A DNA stretch of 64,000 nucleotides from Candidatus Gastranaerophilales bacterium HUM_9 (lineage in GTDB: Bacteria > Cyanobacteriota > Vampirovibrionia > Gastranaerophilales > Gastranaerophilaceae): the NCBI GenBank assembly GCA_002103075.1, contig DABG01000018.1, positions 62,001 to 126,000 on the forward strand. Direction: 5' to 3'. Below, in pieces: positions 45,101-60,100 of the stretch (position 1 is the first letter of the stretch; every line of letters begins with the position of its first letter). A program made the translations under genes and the position numbers. Below the pieces are notes generated by a model. It made no database searches and was not told the origin of the DNA. It saw only the letters and a program-made list of their open reading frames with translations.

Positions 45101-48100
45101 GTCAAATGAACCAATATTATGGAATGATTCAGCAGTCAATAACAACTTGTGTCCATTGAAGTTCAAATTCTTAGCATAGATTGTATCTGCTGTCATTAAT
45201 GCATTCTTAGTTAAATCTACATCTATGTGATACAAGATATCTTTCTTCAATGTGAAGCTATTCAAACTGATAATTCTTGTTTCGCCATCAACAAAACCGA
45301 ATTCACCATCATAAATATTGATATCAACCAAATTGTCATATCTAGGAACATAGTTTGTAGTATTACCGAAGTCACCACCGATAAATACTCTACCTGTGCT
45401 TCCTGTAGCTTTTTCTTCATCACTATTAATATCTTTGTAAACACCTCTGTTGATATCAAGAACTAACTTGTTACCAGTTTCGCCACCATTAAACTCAATA
45501 CCGTCAGCGATTTGAAGTGTTCTGCCATCTGCTGCGTTCAAGTTCATAACAATGTTGGAATTTGTAGAGTTGCTTCCGATATAAATATCGTTCTTATCAG
45601 TTGCAGCCTTAATAACATCTTTTGAAGTTGCAGCATTTGTAGTGCTTGTTACGTTTTGATAGTTATTAGTGAATAATACATCACCATTTACAGCGTTAAT
45701 AGTAAATCCTTTGGCTGCATAGATAGCACCACCTTTTCCATAAGATTCGTTATTTCTAATTACAACATCTTCTAGATAAATCTTAGATTTTTCGTTTCCT
45801 TGGAAGATTACAGAACCGCTACCGCCAGTAGTATCAAAATCTTCGTAAAACAATTGTTTTGGTGCTGGTTTAGTTACATATTCACCAGTATTTTGATCTT
45901 TTAATAAGTTATAAGTATATCCAAATTCAGTCTTGTCTCCTCTGTATGCGTTCATAATAGTTACAGATTTAACTGACAAATTAGTTTCTTCTGTCAATAC
46001 AAACATTGAGTGTCTGTAACTTTCGTTTGATAAAACAGATATAATATCGTCATTTCTCTTATCATAACAAATCACATTACCATAAGCGTTGATAATACTA
46101 TGTTCAGAGTCATGACCGTTTATATTAAGTATACCTTTTGATACGCCTTTGAATACAGGATCGCCACCAACTAATGAAATAAGTTCTTCATTTTCGTTAA
46201 TAAGATTTCCTGCATCATCTCTCAAGTAGCCAGAAGTATTTGCTAACAATGTCATCGTTTGATATCTTACACCACTTGTGAAGTTCAAATTACGAACTTT
46301 ATAAGGAATTGTAGTATCTTTTGATACGTACATTGAGAATTCACGTAACAAATCTTTTGTATACATTTGTGCAACACGGATACCGTTAGCTTTATCTTTA
46401 TAATTTTGATCTCCAGGTTGAATTACGTTATCATTTTCATCTAAGTATGCTAATGAAATATAAATCTTACCTAAATATGCGTTCCAAGGTACATTCATTT
46501 CATAAACACCTCTGACATCATATTGATTAATGCTCTTAGTCAAGATACCAGCATTTTTATCGATATAATCAGACAATTTCAATTCTAGATTATTATTACC
46601 TTTAATAATTTTCTTAGTAAATTCTTGGAAGTTTTGACTTTGATCATCAATATCTCTAATCAAGTTAACTTCTGCAAGATAAATTGTACCAACAGCTGTT
46701 CTATCATCAACATAAATACTATCTAATTCAGCTTTATCAGCACAAATATCAATAATTAGGTTTACAGAAGAATCTTCTTTTCCACCGATATTAAACGAAC
46801 CAAACTTATAAGTATAAGCATTTTCATCAGCAGTCATATCTAAATATACATTCAAGAAGTTGTATGCAATTCCACCATTAGAATAGTCAATAACATTACC
46901 AGTATTTTCACCAGTCAATCTTACGTTTGTATTCTTGAATGTAACGCTATTACCAACACCAGTTGAAGTGATAATACCTAAATCATAGTTTACAAAACCG
47001 TTTACGGTTGTTACTTTTTCTTCTGTTGGATCATATACAATCTTAACAGTTCCATCATCATTAGTTATATATTTATGTTGTCCGCCAACATCATCTTTTG
47101 AATAATATCCAATATATCCAGTAACCGTATAGATTTGACCGTCTTTATCAACAAATTCTTTGTCTTCAACATATTCAAAGTTCAAGATATCAAGAGTTGA
47201 AGCGTTTGTGAACAATGCTGTTGCATTATCACCAACAAATCTGATTGTATCAGAAGTAATCACACCGCCAACAAGAGTTGAAGCATAGTTTTCAAATACA
47301 ACACTGCTACCAAGATTTACATTATCATAATTGATACCTTGAGATATAACAGGATTTCCGTCAAAATCAACTGAGTCGTTTTGAGTTGTTATAATAAGTT
47401 TACCAGAGTTAATATTCTTGATACCACCGAACAATACACCATCAGCAGTAACTGTCATTGTAGCGTTACCGTTTTGCTCATAACGACCTGTAAACTTAGT
47501 TCCAAAATCAGCAGCCAATGTGATATTCAAGCCATTGTTTTCAAATACTGAATCACTATCAGCTTGTAAATGATTGTAACCATCAAAGATAAAGTCATTA
47601 TCAGAACCCAAGTAAGTTACACCCTTAGAAATAGTCAAATATGCTTTTTCTAATATAATCTTACCGTTCCAAACATCACCAGTTGCCAATGACAATTGGT
47701 TATAATGCATTACATCTCTATTTATACCGCCAACTGCTTCTGATTTAGAGAAACCTTTAACCTTAAGAGTTGTGCCTGCATTGATTATTACATTAACATC
47801 ATCTGCTATTGTAGAATCATAAGATATATATCCATTTTCTGTTTGGATAAGTCCATTATCACCTGTTAATTTCAACAAACTAGAGTCAACAGTTAATGTA
47901 GCACCATTTTTCAATGTTAATACACCACTTTGAGCTACAAACTTGCCGTTATCTTGTGAATCAGAGAATGTCAAACTACCAGAGTTCAAGTAGATTGTAC
48001 CTGTCCAAGTATCACCTGTGTTCAATGATAAATCTGCCCCATTAATATTAATTGTTGCATTATCATAGATATTTACAAGCATATTATCTGAAATAACAGC

Positions 48101-51100
48101 TTTCAAAGCTCCGTCAGAGTTCATATTAAGAATACCAGTTCCAACAATGCTTATAACAGCATCTTTTGAATCATCAGTTCTAACAATTGAATTATACAAG
48201 TTATCTATACTAGAGATTTCTATTGTACCGTTATTAACAATACTTGAATAATATGTATTTTCACCGCTTGTATTCAATATACCAGCGTTTTCAATAGAAT
48301 TATTAAATCCGTTAGCAGCTGATTTACCAATTTCTACATTATTAAATGACAATGTACCTTTGTTGTATATTGCTGTACCTTGGTTATTATTAAATCTAAC
48401 ATTGTCTAAGTTCACTATCGCATCAGTTGCTTCAATATCTAATGCTGAAATCAATTTAGCATCAGAAATAGTACCCATATTTTGAATAGTTACGTTGCTG
48501 ATATTCAATGTTGTTTTAGTATTTGTAACTTCAAACAATGAGTGATAAACATTTGTATTTTCTTTAACAACACCGTCAACAATATTGAATCCGACACCGT
48601 CTAATACATCGTTGCTATCTGCACGACCAACGATATTAAATACACCGCTTGCAGTTTTTCCTGCATCTTCTTTTACATAATATATGAAGTTTTCAGGAGT
48701 ACCTTCGAATGTAAATGTTCTATATGCGTAGCCACCAGCAATTTTGTCATTACCATTTACATTATCGAATTGGTTAATAACTTTCAAAGTATCTTCAACA
48801 AAACTATTATAAACTTCTATACTGTCATTTGTTGTGTTTTGAGAAACAATATTAAGTCTCTTTTGACCAACAAAATCGTTTGCTAATATATTGATATATC
48901 TTATACCATCTCTATCAACAACATGACGTTCACCCTCAAACTCGTTACCTAATATATTGAAGTCAAAGTCTTTGCCTGCCAATTCTTGAGATAATTTCAA
49001 TCTTACAGAACTGTTTTCAGCATGCAAGATTTGTAATTTTGTTCCGTCATCTTCTTGTTTTAGCTTGATATTATAACCATTGATTGTAAGGTCACCACCT
49101 TGTGATGTATTACCCAATGTCAATGTATCACTCACACCATTAGCGAAATCTAAATCTAATGTGATATAAGCACCGTCTGTTACCAAACTTGTGAAGTTAT
49201 AATTGTCATAAGACTCATTTTTAATATCAATCACAGAATTTGTGAATTTATAATTTGTATAAGTTGTATTTCCGTTACCATCAGTTGCGTAATCAAAGCT
49301 ACCCAAAGTAACTACTGCATTTTTGAACTGAATAGTGTTATAATTATGAGCTACAGCATTACCAAATTCATTAACAGAGAAGATGTTTTCAGCCAATGTA
49401 TAATTTACTCTTTCAATGTCAGCAGAAGCATTATCAGATTTACCAAATATTGCTGTAATACGGTCACCTCTCAAGGTAATTACTGAATTATCGACAGTAC
49501 CACCGTTTGCTGTTAATGAATTATTAGTAAAGTATCCAGCACCGTTACCCAAGATAAAGTTTCCATAATTTATGCCAAATGTTCTTTCAATATATACATC
49601 ACCACTATTGATGTATTTCATTCCACCAAATACATTTGATGTTTCTCTATCAGCTTGAACATTGCTCAATACATCTAATCTTGCTGTTGTACCGGTTCCA
49701 TATTGATAATAATCACCACTAAACGCATTAACTTCATCAGATGAAATAACGATATTTATTCCGTTGTTGTTCAAAGTACCTGTACCTTGAATATTAGTAT
49801 TTGTAAGTTCAACTCTATCGTTTCCATTAACACCTTTTTCAAGTGTCAATGTTGTACCAGTACCGTTTAATACAACTTTCGCATCAGTTGACATCTTGTC
49901 ATTTTCACCCAATGTAAGAGCCGTACCAACAACATTATTATTTACGTCTGTTGAATTCAATGTTAATTGACCATTATTCAATTCAACAACCGTTTCATCA
50001 GAGATTGTAGAATTAGCTATTAATGATAATTTTGCTTGTTTATCAAGGATAAATTTACCGCTTTGTGCATATAAATTAACATCTGTTGCTTCAATTTCTG
50101 TAAACTTGAATGTAGAATCAATCAATTCAACAATTGTATTTGCACTTAACAAATCACCATTTGACAATGTCAAACTTGCTTTATCCATAACCAATCTTGA
50201 ACCAGCCAAGATATTAACAGATTGTAAATCATCAATAGAAACAGGAGTTGCATCAGTACCTTTCAATACTACAAATCCATTAATATTCATAGTACCAGTA
50301 CCCAAGATGTTTGCACCAATCAATGATGTTGAACCAACGTTAAAGTTAATTTCACCAGAGTTTGTAATTCTTGAGTTAAATACGTTTCTTATATTTACTC
50401 CATCGTAAGTATCAAATGTAATATATTTTTCATTGCCTAAATCATCAGTGAATGAATAATTACCAACATTAATTGTACCTTTGTTTAGAATAGTATTGCC
50501 ACTTGCAAAGTTATCTATTCTAACACCATTCATATTTAAAGTACCAGCATTATAAATAGCGTTACCACCATTGTTTGATAACACAACGTTGTTCAATGTA
50601 ACTCTTGCTGAATCGTGAATTATATCTAATACAGAAGCATTCTTAGAAGCATATTGACCTGCGTTCATAACTGCATTCTTTATAGCTACATTATTGATAT
50701 TGATAATAATACCTGCATCTGAAAGAACAAACATAGAATATTTACTATCAGCATTGATTATATCGTAAAGAACAACATCAGCATCTGTTCCTCTGATTTT
50801 ACCATTCACATTCAAAGTACCACGAACAGAATTACCAGTATTTCCAATCAATGTGTATGTTTGATAACCGTCAACATCTGTATCATATAATTTTATAAAG
50901 TTGAAGTTTCTAATATTTGTTCCGTCGAATGTTTTCATATTCAATGCTTGAAGAGCATCTCTTCTTGTTGCAACTCTCAATAACAAGCTGTCATAATTGT
51001 TGCTACCGTCTGATTTTGCCAATTCTAATACTTTTGTACCTACAAATTGGTCAAAATCAATATCATTTGTTACGCCGTATTCATGTTCAGTTTTAACACC

Positions 51101-54100
51101 AGCACCAAGTCTCAAGTTTCTATTATCATCAGAGAATAAAACTTTTACTGTTTGGTCTTTTGTTTCTTTTGAAACGCTAGGCGATAAATAATTAATCCCA
51201 GAAATTAAGATTGTACCCTCAGTTGTTGGGTCAATCATATTTGAATCAAATGTCAAAGTATCAGCCTTAATGTTGAACAAGTCAAAGTTGATTACATAGC
51301 TTGAATTGCTATCCATTTGCATATTGCCAAATCTGTAATCATTGATATAACCTTTGCCATCACCTAATCCAGCAGTTAAATCAACAATAGAATTTACAAA
51401 TTTATAAATAGTTTGACCAGATATATCATACTCATTACCTGATGATTGGAATTTACCAAGGTAAACTCTTGAGTTTTCAAATGTTACATTGTTTCTATAA
51501 CCGTTTTCAATTCCACTTGTTAATACATATTCAGCATTTGATTTTGCAGTAAACTTGATATCAACACCAGTAACTGCATTTCCAAGTGATACAATATTAG
51601 AATTTATAACACCGCCATCATTTGAAGCAGCAATATTAGTAAATGTTGTTCCTGCACCGTTCATAATAACATTTGAGTAGTCAATTGCACCATTTCTTGT
51701 AATTGTTACAGAACCGCTATTAATATAGCTTTCACCACCAAACATTGAACCAGCAGCGTTAACAACTAAGTTACCACCATCTTGAATATATTTTCCAGCA
51801 AATACTGATTCATCAGCATTTATTGTTAAATCTAAATCTTTGTTAGTGAATTGTGAGTTTTCATTACCAATCAATTTGTTATTAGCATCAAACGTAAACT
51901 TAGTAGCACCATTATTAAATCCAGAAACCATTTCTAAATCAGTATTAACAAGTTTAATTGTAGCATTATTCCAATTGTCGCCTGCTGAGAATACTAATTT
52001 ATCGCCATCTTTATGGTTTTTAACTTCTAAACTACTGTTTTCTGAAATACTAATATTTGTAATATTGTCAATTACTGAATTTTCATCAATTGAAATTTCA
52101 CTTTCACCAATGATATTAATATTACCAGCTGTTGCCAAAATTTTACCATTTGATGTAACACCATCAATTGTTAACAATGTATTAGCATTTTTAAGATTGA
52201 TGAAACCAGCCCAGCTATCAGCTCTGTCAATATATACAGAAGCGTTATTCTTAGCTGTACCAATCAAATTGATAATAGAGTTTTCATCAATTGATAAAAT
52301 TACTTCTTTTGCTATTGTACGAGCTTTATCATCAGTACTAATTACATTGATAGAACTATTATGAAGTACGTCACCAACTTGTACATCTCTAATAGATACA
52401 ACACCGTTTGTTGCGTTAATAGTAGAATCAGCACCAGCTGTAACACCTTCTATTTCAATTGTTCCAGTGTTATTAATTTCGCCGTTCCAAATATCACCAA
52501 CATTCAAATATACATTTCCAGCGTTATCAATCAATGAACCTTTTGCAAGATTAACAACTTGATCACCAGTAACGATTGCACCTGTTCCAACAATCAATCT
52601 TGCTGTAATATTATTACCATTAGCACTATAACCAACGTTTAATTTACCGTCTTTTCCTTTAATAGTGTTATTCAAGTATACGTCACCACCAAGGTTAATT
52701 TCACCAACGTTTTCAACTGCAGAATTAAGTTCAATTCTACCATTTTTAACCATCAATGAAGTATATATAACACCCTCATTATATAGAGCATTCGCCACAC
52801 TATCAGTAGTATTTGGTGCGTCAAATATAACGTTGTCTAAAACCAAAGTTCCTTTGTTTGAAACAGCGTTTTCTTTGTTATCTGTAAATTTAACATTTGT
52901 CAAATAAACTTCACTGTCTGTGTTCTCAATATTCAATACAGAAGTATTTTTATCGGTAATTAAACCTGCATTCTTGAATTGTACATTAGAAACATACATT
53001 TGAGTAACTTTTGTTATATCAAACATAGAGTAGTTTGTATCAGCACCTGCATCAATTACTGAATATGGAGCATCGGCTTTTGTAACACCAATGATTTCAT
53101 ATCTGCCGCTACCAACAGTTTCAAGGCTAACTGTCATATCATAATTGCTGTTAGTATCAGTAAATACGAACTGTCTTGTAAAGATATCCTTACCGCCAAA
53201 ATTATCTGGAGTATCAAATTTAGTTATTTCATTCAAGATATCCAATGTTATGCTGTTATAGATTTGAATACTATCAAATGTTGAAGCATCTTGTGAAGAT
53301 AAATCGTTTGAATTTACTAATCTAATAGCTTTAGTACCTAAGAAATCACCATTTGTAATTCTTACAACATCATTTGTGCCGTCATTAAACAATCTTGATG
53401 AGTCAATATCATATACCCAAGTTTTTGCAGCCATATCGTCTGTCAAAGCAAGAGTAACACCATCAATCTTATCAACAAGAACCTTAATTACAGTGCTATC
53501 GTGTTGAGCAGGATTGATAAAGTTAATATTTGACAATCTAATAATATTATCAAAGCTATCATTTACAACAGAATCAATCTTAATTGTATCTGCTAAAGAT
53601 TTACTCAAATCAACATCAATTTCAAACAATGAGTTGTTAGAAGACAATGTTGAGAAGTGGTATTGACTAAGAACTACAACACCATCTTTGTCGTTTGTTG
53701 CAGGTATATTACCATTTTTAAGGCTTACGACAGAGTTTTCAAAGATATAATTTGTTGTTGCATATTCAGTATCTAGTAACAATACATTAGTTAATACTTT
53801 TTCTGTACCTAAGAACTTAATAGTATTAACACCATTTGCAGAACCGATTGCATTTAATGAATAAACATCATCAGCTGTAATTCCAGTGAATGTAGCCGTT
53901 GCAGAATCACCAGCAAAGCTCAATAATTCAGAATTAACAAGACCACCATAAGTAATATTTGTTAATTGAGTGTTAGCACCCAATCTAATGTTGCCATAAT
54001 CAATTGTTCCGTCATATATATCTGTCTTAGCACCTGTATAATTAATAGTAACACTTCCACCTTGAATATCTTTCAAAGTATGGTTGCCATCTTTTTCACC

Positions 54101-57100
54101 AAAGATTTTACCAGTAACATTACCATCATTTATAACTGTTAATGAACCTAATTTTTGTGTATAAATACCGTTATAGATTCCTGATTCATCAACTTTAACT
54201 ACAATATTTACACCATCGTTTATGAAGTTTGATTTAGCAAACTCTGTTGTAATAGTAGAATTTTCAGTAAGCTCTAAATTACCACCGTCATTCAAACCGT
54301 TTGCCACAGTAAGTGTAATACCGTCATCTAGGATTACATTACCATTTGCTGACCAAACATCGCCGGCAGAAAGTGTTATACCGTCTTTTTTCAAATTAAA
54401 AATACCACCAGTCAAAATAACATCAACTGCGTCAGCTATAGATGAATCGCCTTCATAATCAAATACGCCGTCAACGATTTCAAACTTACCGCTTTCAGCG
54501 ACTAATACACCGTTGTTTCCAGCTATATCTTTGCCAACAAATTTCAAATAACCTGTTGAATTGTTGTTTTCATCATCAGGGTCAACATAGTTCTTTAATG
54601 CTATCTTACCTGCATTATTCCAAACATCGTTTGTAGCCAAGTTCATATCAACTTCTGAACCAACAATATTCAATACACCATTTGCAACAATATTGATAAT
54701 AAAGTTGTCATCAGTTATACCTGAATTTTGAGTAACAGTAACATCACCCATAATATTCAATCTAGCAACAGCTGCATTTGAAAGTGTCAAAGCAGAATTT
54801 AATATATCAACTCCGCCGAAGTTGAATATAGCGTTGTTTCCAGCAACTATACCACCGTTATAAGTTGTTGTTACGAATTGATTTGAAGTAACTGTAGCGT
54901 TGTTTGTGAACAAGCCACCAATAATATTTTCAATATTATCTACATTATCAACTAAACCAAAGTTCAATTGACCATTATTTATAATATCTGAACCAAAGTT
55001 GTTTGTACCAGATATTACGTTCATATCAGCATTGTTAACAATTATTCCACCGCCAACGTTATTGCTCTTTGCATCATTAGCTGTGAATGTTACGTTGTTA
55101 ATATTTATTGTACCTGCGTTATAAATAGCGTTACCACCGTTATTATCAAAAATAACATTATTCAAATTAACAACTGCATCAACAGCTGTAACATCTAATA
55201 CAGAAGCGTTTTCAGATTTATCAGCTTTATCATTCATAACTGCATTTTGGATAGTGATATTATTCAAGTTCAAAGTTACGTCTTGTTGTTTAATAACGAA
55301 CATTGAATATTCACCCATTGCATCTAATATATCTGTTCTGCTTGCATAACCATTAACAGATACGACACCCGTACCAGTTTCACCAGTATTAGCAGTTAAT
55401 TTATATATTTCTGGATTAAATGCTAATGTAAAATTAAATATTCTTGTTTTGTGAATATATGAACCGTCTGATGATACACCTTTATTTATTGTTGCCAACA
55501 AATCAAGTGATGGTTCTGTTGTTGTAATTTCAATTGCATCATATACACCATCTTTTAATGATTTATCATATTGTGCAAGTCTTAAACCTTTTGTTCCGAT
55601 AAAATCAGTATAAACAACTGTTACAACATCGTTAAATTGGTCTGAAATATAATTATCAATTGAGTAATCCCAAGTCTTGTTTTTCAAATCATCACTCAAA
55701 TCTAATGTGATATTAGAATTTTGTAAATCACCTTTCAAGATTTGGATAATACCTCTATTCGTTTGATTTTCATTGATAAAGTTAATAGAAGTCAACAATA
55801 TTGTACCAATTGAACCTGTTGCAACTTCAATAGTATCAGCTGCATTTTCTTTTCCTGGTTCAACAACAAGTGTACCGTCGCCTTTGAAATAGTAATCACC
55901 GTCACCTACAAGGATTACATCTATACTATATTCTGTATTATTAGAGTGAAGTTCACCTAAATATGTATTATTTACAGTATTTAATGTTAAATCAGCTCTA
56001 TCATTAGAAAGTTTCACGAATGAATTATTTAATAACAATGATGGAATCTTGTTACCAGTTGGTTCAACAAGTAATGTATTCAATGAAGTGTTTTCTGAAT
56101 AGTTATTAAGAGTGATTGTATTCAAACTCAATGTACCAGAAACTAACTTGATTGATGAATTTTTCAAGAATTCTTCTGAAATAGTTTTCTTATCATCCGC
56201 AGAAGTATTACCTGTTATCAATGAATCTGTTGCATCTAATGATACAGAAACATCTTCAATTGTAATGTTTGCATTATTTACATAGTTATAGAAGTTAACC
56301 GCTGTATCGTTTTCATCACCATCAGCTGTTGAACTAATAATATTGATATTATATCTATTGATAGGTGTTGTAGCTTCATAACCTGTAACTATATCATAGA
56401 AGTTAATTACACCAGTATCAGATAGATTAAGAGTTAAGGTTGGGATAGATGACATAGAACTGTCGATATAAATAGCGTTAGAAACACCGTTTGCTAAGTT
56501 TCCACGGAATGTAACTTGATTGCTACCCAACGCAGCAATTGTTAAATTAGAATTAGAATAAATTGCACCACCTAATTCATTAGCAGTGTTATTTATAAAG
56601 CTACCAGAAATAACAACATCTTTCGCTGAATCAATATAAATAGCACCACCTTTGTCAGCAATGTTGCCTTCGCCAGCCATTGTACTACCGAAACTAGCCA
56701 AGATATTAGCTGTTGAAGCACTACCTAAGTAAATTGCACCACCTAAAGTAGATGTATTACCAATGAATTTTGTGTTGCCCAAGATATTCAATACAGAAGA
56801 GATATTAGTAATAGCTCCACCTTTATTTGCATTCAAATTAGTAAACGTATTATCACCACTAATTGTAATATTACCGTTTCTTGCATTTGAAATTGATGAA
56901 TTAAATGTATTCATACCATCAATATTGATAATACCTGAAACGTTTGAAATACCGCCATTAAATACGTTTGTACCAGTAACATTGATGTTACCTGAAACGT
57001 TTCTTATCATTGTACCGAATTCGTTTGTTCCAGCAATACTTAAAGTTGCTTTGTTACTATATACATAGATTGAGTTATTAATATTATCAGCATCTGGGTT

Positions 57101-60100
57101 TTGAGGAGTAATAAATGTAACTGAATCAAAGTTAGCAACACCATCATTAACATATACGGCATAACCATCATTCTCTTCAAAGATTACATTTTTGACAGTT
57201 GCGATAGCAGCAGAATTTAGAACCATCAAAACTGATGTATTATAATTTGGAATTGATGAAACAGCGTTTCTTATTGTTACATCAGAAATAACCATATTTG
57301 TAGCGTTAGATAACATAAACATTGAATATCTATCATTTGTATCAGCATTTGATGCGTCAATTATTGAATTTGTCTTATCAAGACCTTCGATATTCAATTT
57401 ACCAGCTGTTACAACACCAAGATTTTGAGTCATATTATATACATACTCAAGATTTGGATTTTGAGCATCTTGTGTAGGATATGCTCTAAATCTAAAGAAT
57501 CTAGGTTGTTCAGTTTCTGTTATAACGATTTCATTTAATGCGTCTTTTTGGTTTATAATATAGAACTCAATACTATCGTTTACAGCTGAACCATCATATT
57601 TTGCTTCTCTAATACCTTTAGAACCTAAGAATGTATCATTATAAACAACATATCCAACATCTTGAACAAAACAATCTTCCTTAATTTGTTGTGTCCATTC
57701 AGTGTTAGCTTTAAAATCTGTATCTAATACTAATGACATTTTATCAGAAGCACCTGACAAGATTTGAACAATTCCTAATGAATGATTAATATCAAATCCT
57801 GCAAAATTGATGTTAGAAATTACAAAGTTACCTGTTGAATTAGCACCAATTGTAAATGTATCTGCAACTTTTACTGCTGTATCATCAGCAGGAACAGGGA
57901 ATTTTGCACCGTCAACAACTTTTGACATGTCTACGTCAATATTGAATTTTGCATTATCAGTAAGTATCAATGTTCCAAAAGTATATGACTTAAATTCATT
58001 ATCTTGTACATTAACCAAAGTATTCAAACCAAATGTATAATTTGTTTTATCTGAATAATCAGTATCCATAAGTTTAACATTTGAATTTCTAAAACTGATA
58101 ATATTTTCACCAGTTGCTGCAAAACCGTAAAGATTATATTCAGCATTATTAGAAGCATTTGAGTCAGTGATATTAGTGAATAAAGCTACAGCACCTGTTG
58201 CACCGTCTGCAAAATTAACAATATCTGTTTTAACAGAGCCACCTGCTGAATAGTTTGTATACTGTGTATTTGAACTTAATACAAAACCACCATAATATGC
58301 AGTCTTATCATTTTCATCATAATTATTTATTCCACCGTCATAAATAGTTACTGAACCACTAGTAATATTCTTAACGCCTGAGAACACTTTACCATTATTA
58401 TCAGCGTTATCACCGTAATTGTTCATATAAACAGTCAAGCTACCAATATTAGTTTGAACATTTGCATCAACAGTTTGGTTATATATACCTTTGAATGATG
58501 ATAAATCTTTCTTAATAACAAGGTTTAAGCCACTATTTTCATATATAGATGTTTTGTCACCAATCAATTGGTTGTCAAAACCGAACTCAAATATTGAATT
58601 TGCTGTCAAATCAGAAACAGTCTTTAATGATGAACCAATAAGTTCTACAGTACCATTCCAAGCATCGCCTGCACTAAGTGTCAACACTTGCATAGCATTT
58701 TGATCATCAACATAATTATCAAGTTTAAGTTTTGTATTTTCACCGATTGAAAGAAGTAATTCATCGTTCAACAAACTACCTTTTGTCAATGTCAAAATAG
58801 TTTCAACATCTGTTGATTCAATAGATAACTTGCCGGTAGTTGTAGAAATAATGTTACCGTTTGAAGCCAAATCTTTATATATCATTGTTGCACCAGCTTG
58901 AGTATCTGGGTCATCATCAAGAATAACTGTACCAGTCCAAATATCATTTGAATTTATTACTACTTTACCGCCTTGAACTTGTAAAATACCGTTCTTGTCT
59001 AACTGTAAAGCAACTTCTTCTGTAATATTACCAGTTGCACTAAGCACTGTTTGAACAGTGTCTGGAGCATCAGCAGTTGGAACAACTCCTTGAATGTATA
59101 ATAAACCGTTGCCTGTAACTTCTGCTGAAATAAGAGAGTTTACAAACAATTTGATATTTCCAGTATTGTTAATATTACCCAAGAATTCAACTTCACCAGC
59201 AGTAAAGAACATATCACCAGAGTTTGTTAAAAGATTGAATGTGTTCTTAATTGGATCAGTATATTTAGGATTTGCTGTTGCTTGAACATTGATTGTACCA
59301 GTGTTTACAACATTACTTGCGAATTCGTTTGTTCCATACAAGTTAGCAACACCTGCGTTCTTCAATGAATTTGCACTCATCATACCACCAGCATTGAACA
59401 CTACATTATACATATTCAATGTACCTGCGTTATATACAGCGTCACCTTTATTTTGAGCAAATATTACATTTTCCAAAGTCACAGTTGATAATGTTGAAGT
59501 TATATCAATAACAGAAGCATTCAACGTAACTCCATCATCATCAATATTATTAGCACCATTTATTGATACATTTGAGATATTCAAAGTTGTTCCATCTTTA
59601 TCAACAACAAACATTGAATGGTTATCAGCATTGATAGTATCAACTATAGCGTTATCGGCACTAAGAGTACCAACAACATTCATTGTACCAATAGCAGTGC
59701 TACCTGTACTTTTCTTAAGTTGATATACAGCACCCTTAACATCAACACCAGTTTGATTGTCAGCCTTAACCATGTTGAATATTCTAACAACATCTTTACC
59801 TGCATCATACATATTGATTTCTCTCAATACATCATAGTATCTCAATACATCAATCATCAAACTGTCGTTTGCAAGAGAATTTTCATCAAATTTGATTACA
59901 CTTAATGATTTTTCACCTAAGAATTCATTTGAATCTATTGAAACAATATTACCTGTTTGAACAAATTTTCTATCAGTTATTTGATAATACCAAACTTTAT
60001 TTTTTAATTCATCTGATAATTCAAGAGCAACATTCACTGACGGAGTAGATATAATTTGTAGAACTCCCAATGCTTTTGGAGCAAGACTGTTAACAAAGTT

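Noticed and set aside
51840..52364. Plus-strand open frame of 174 codons inside the giant gene, and several others of 60-100 codons there
   Set aside because: They are antisense shadows of a repetitive, AT-rich coding sequence. None has a ribosome binding site or recognisable domain.
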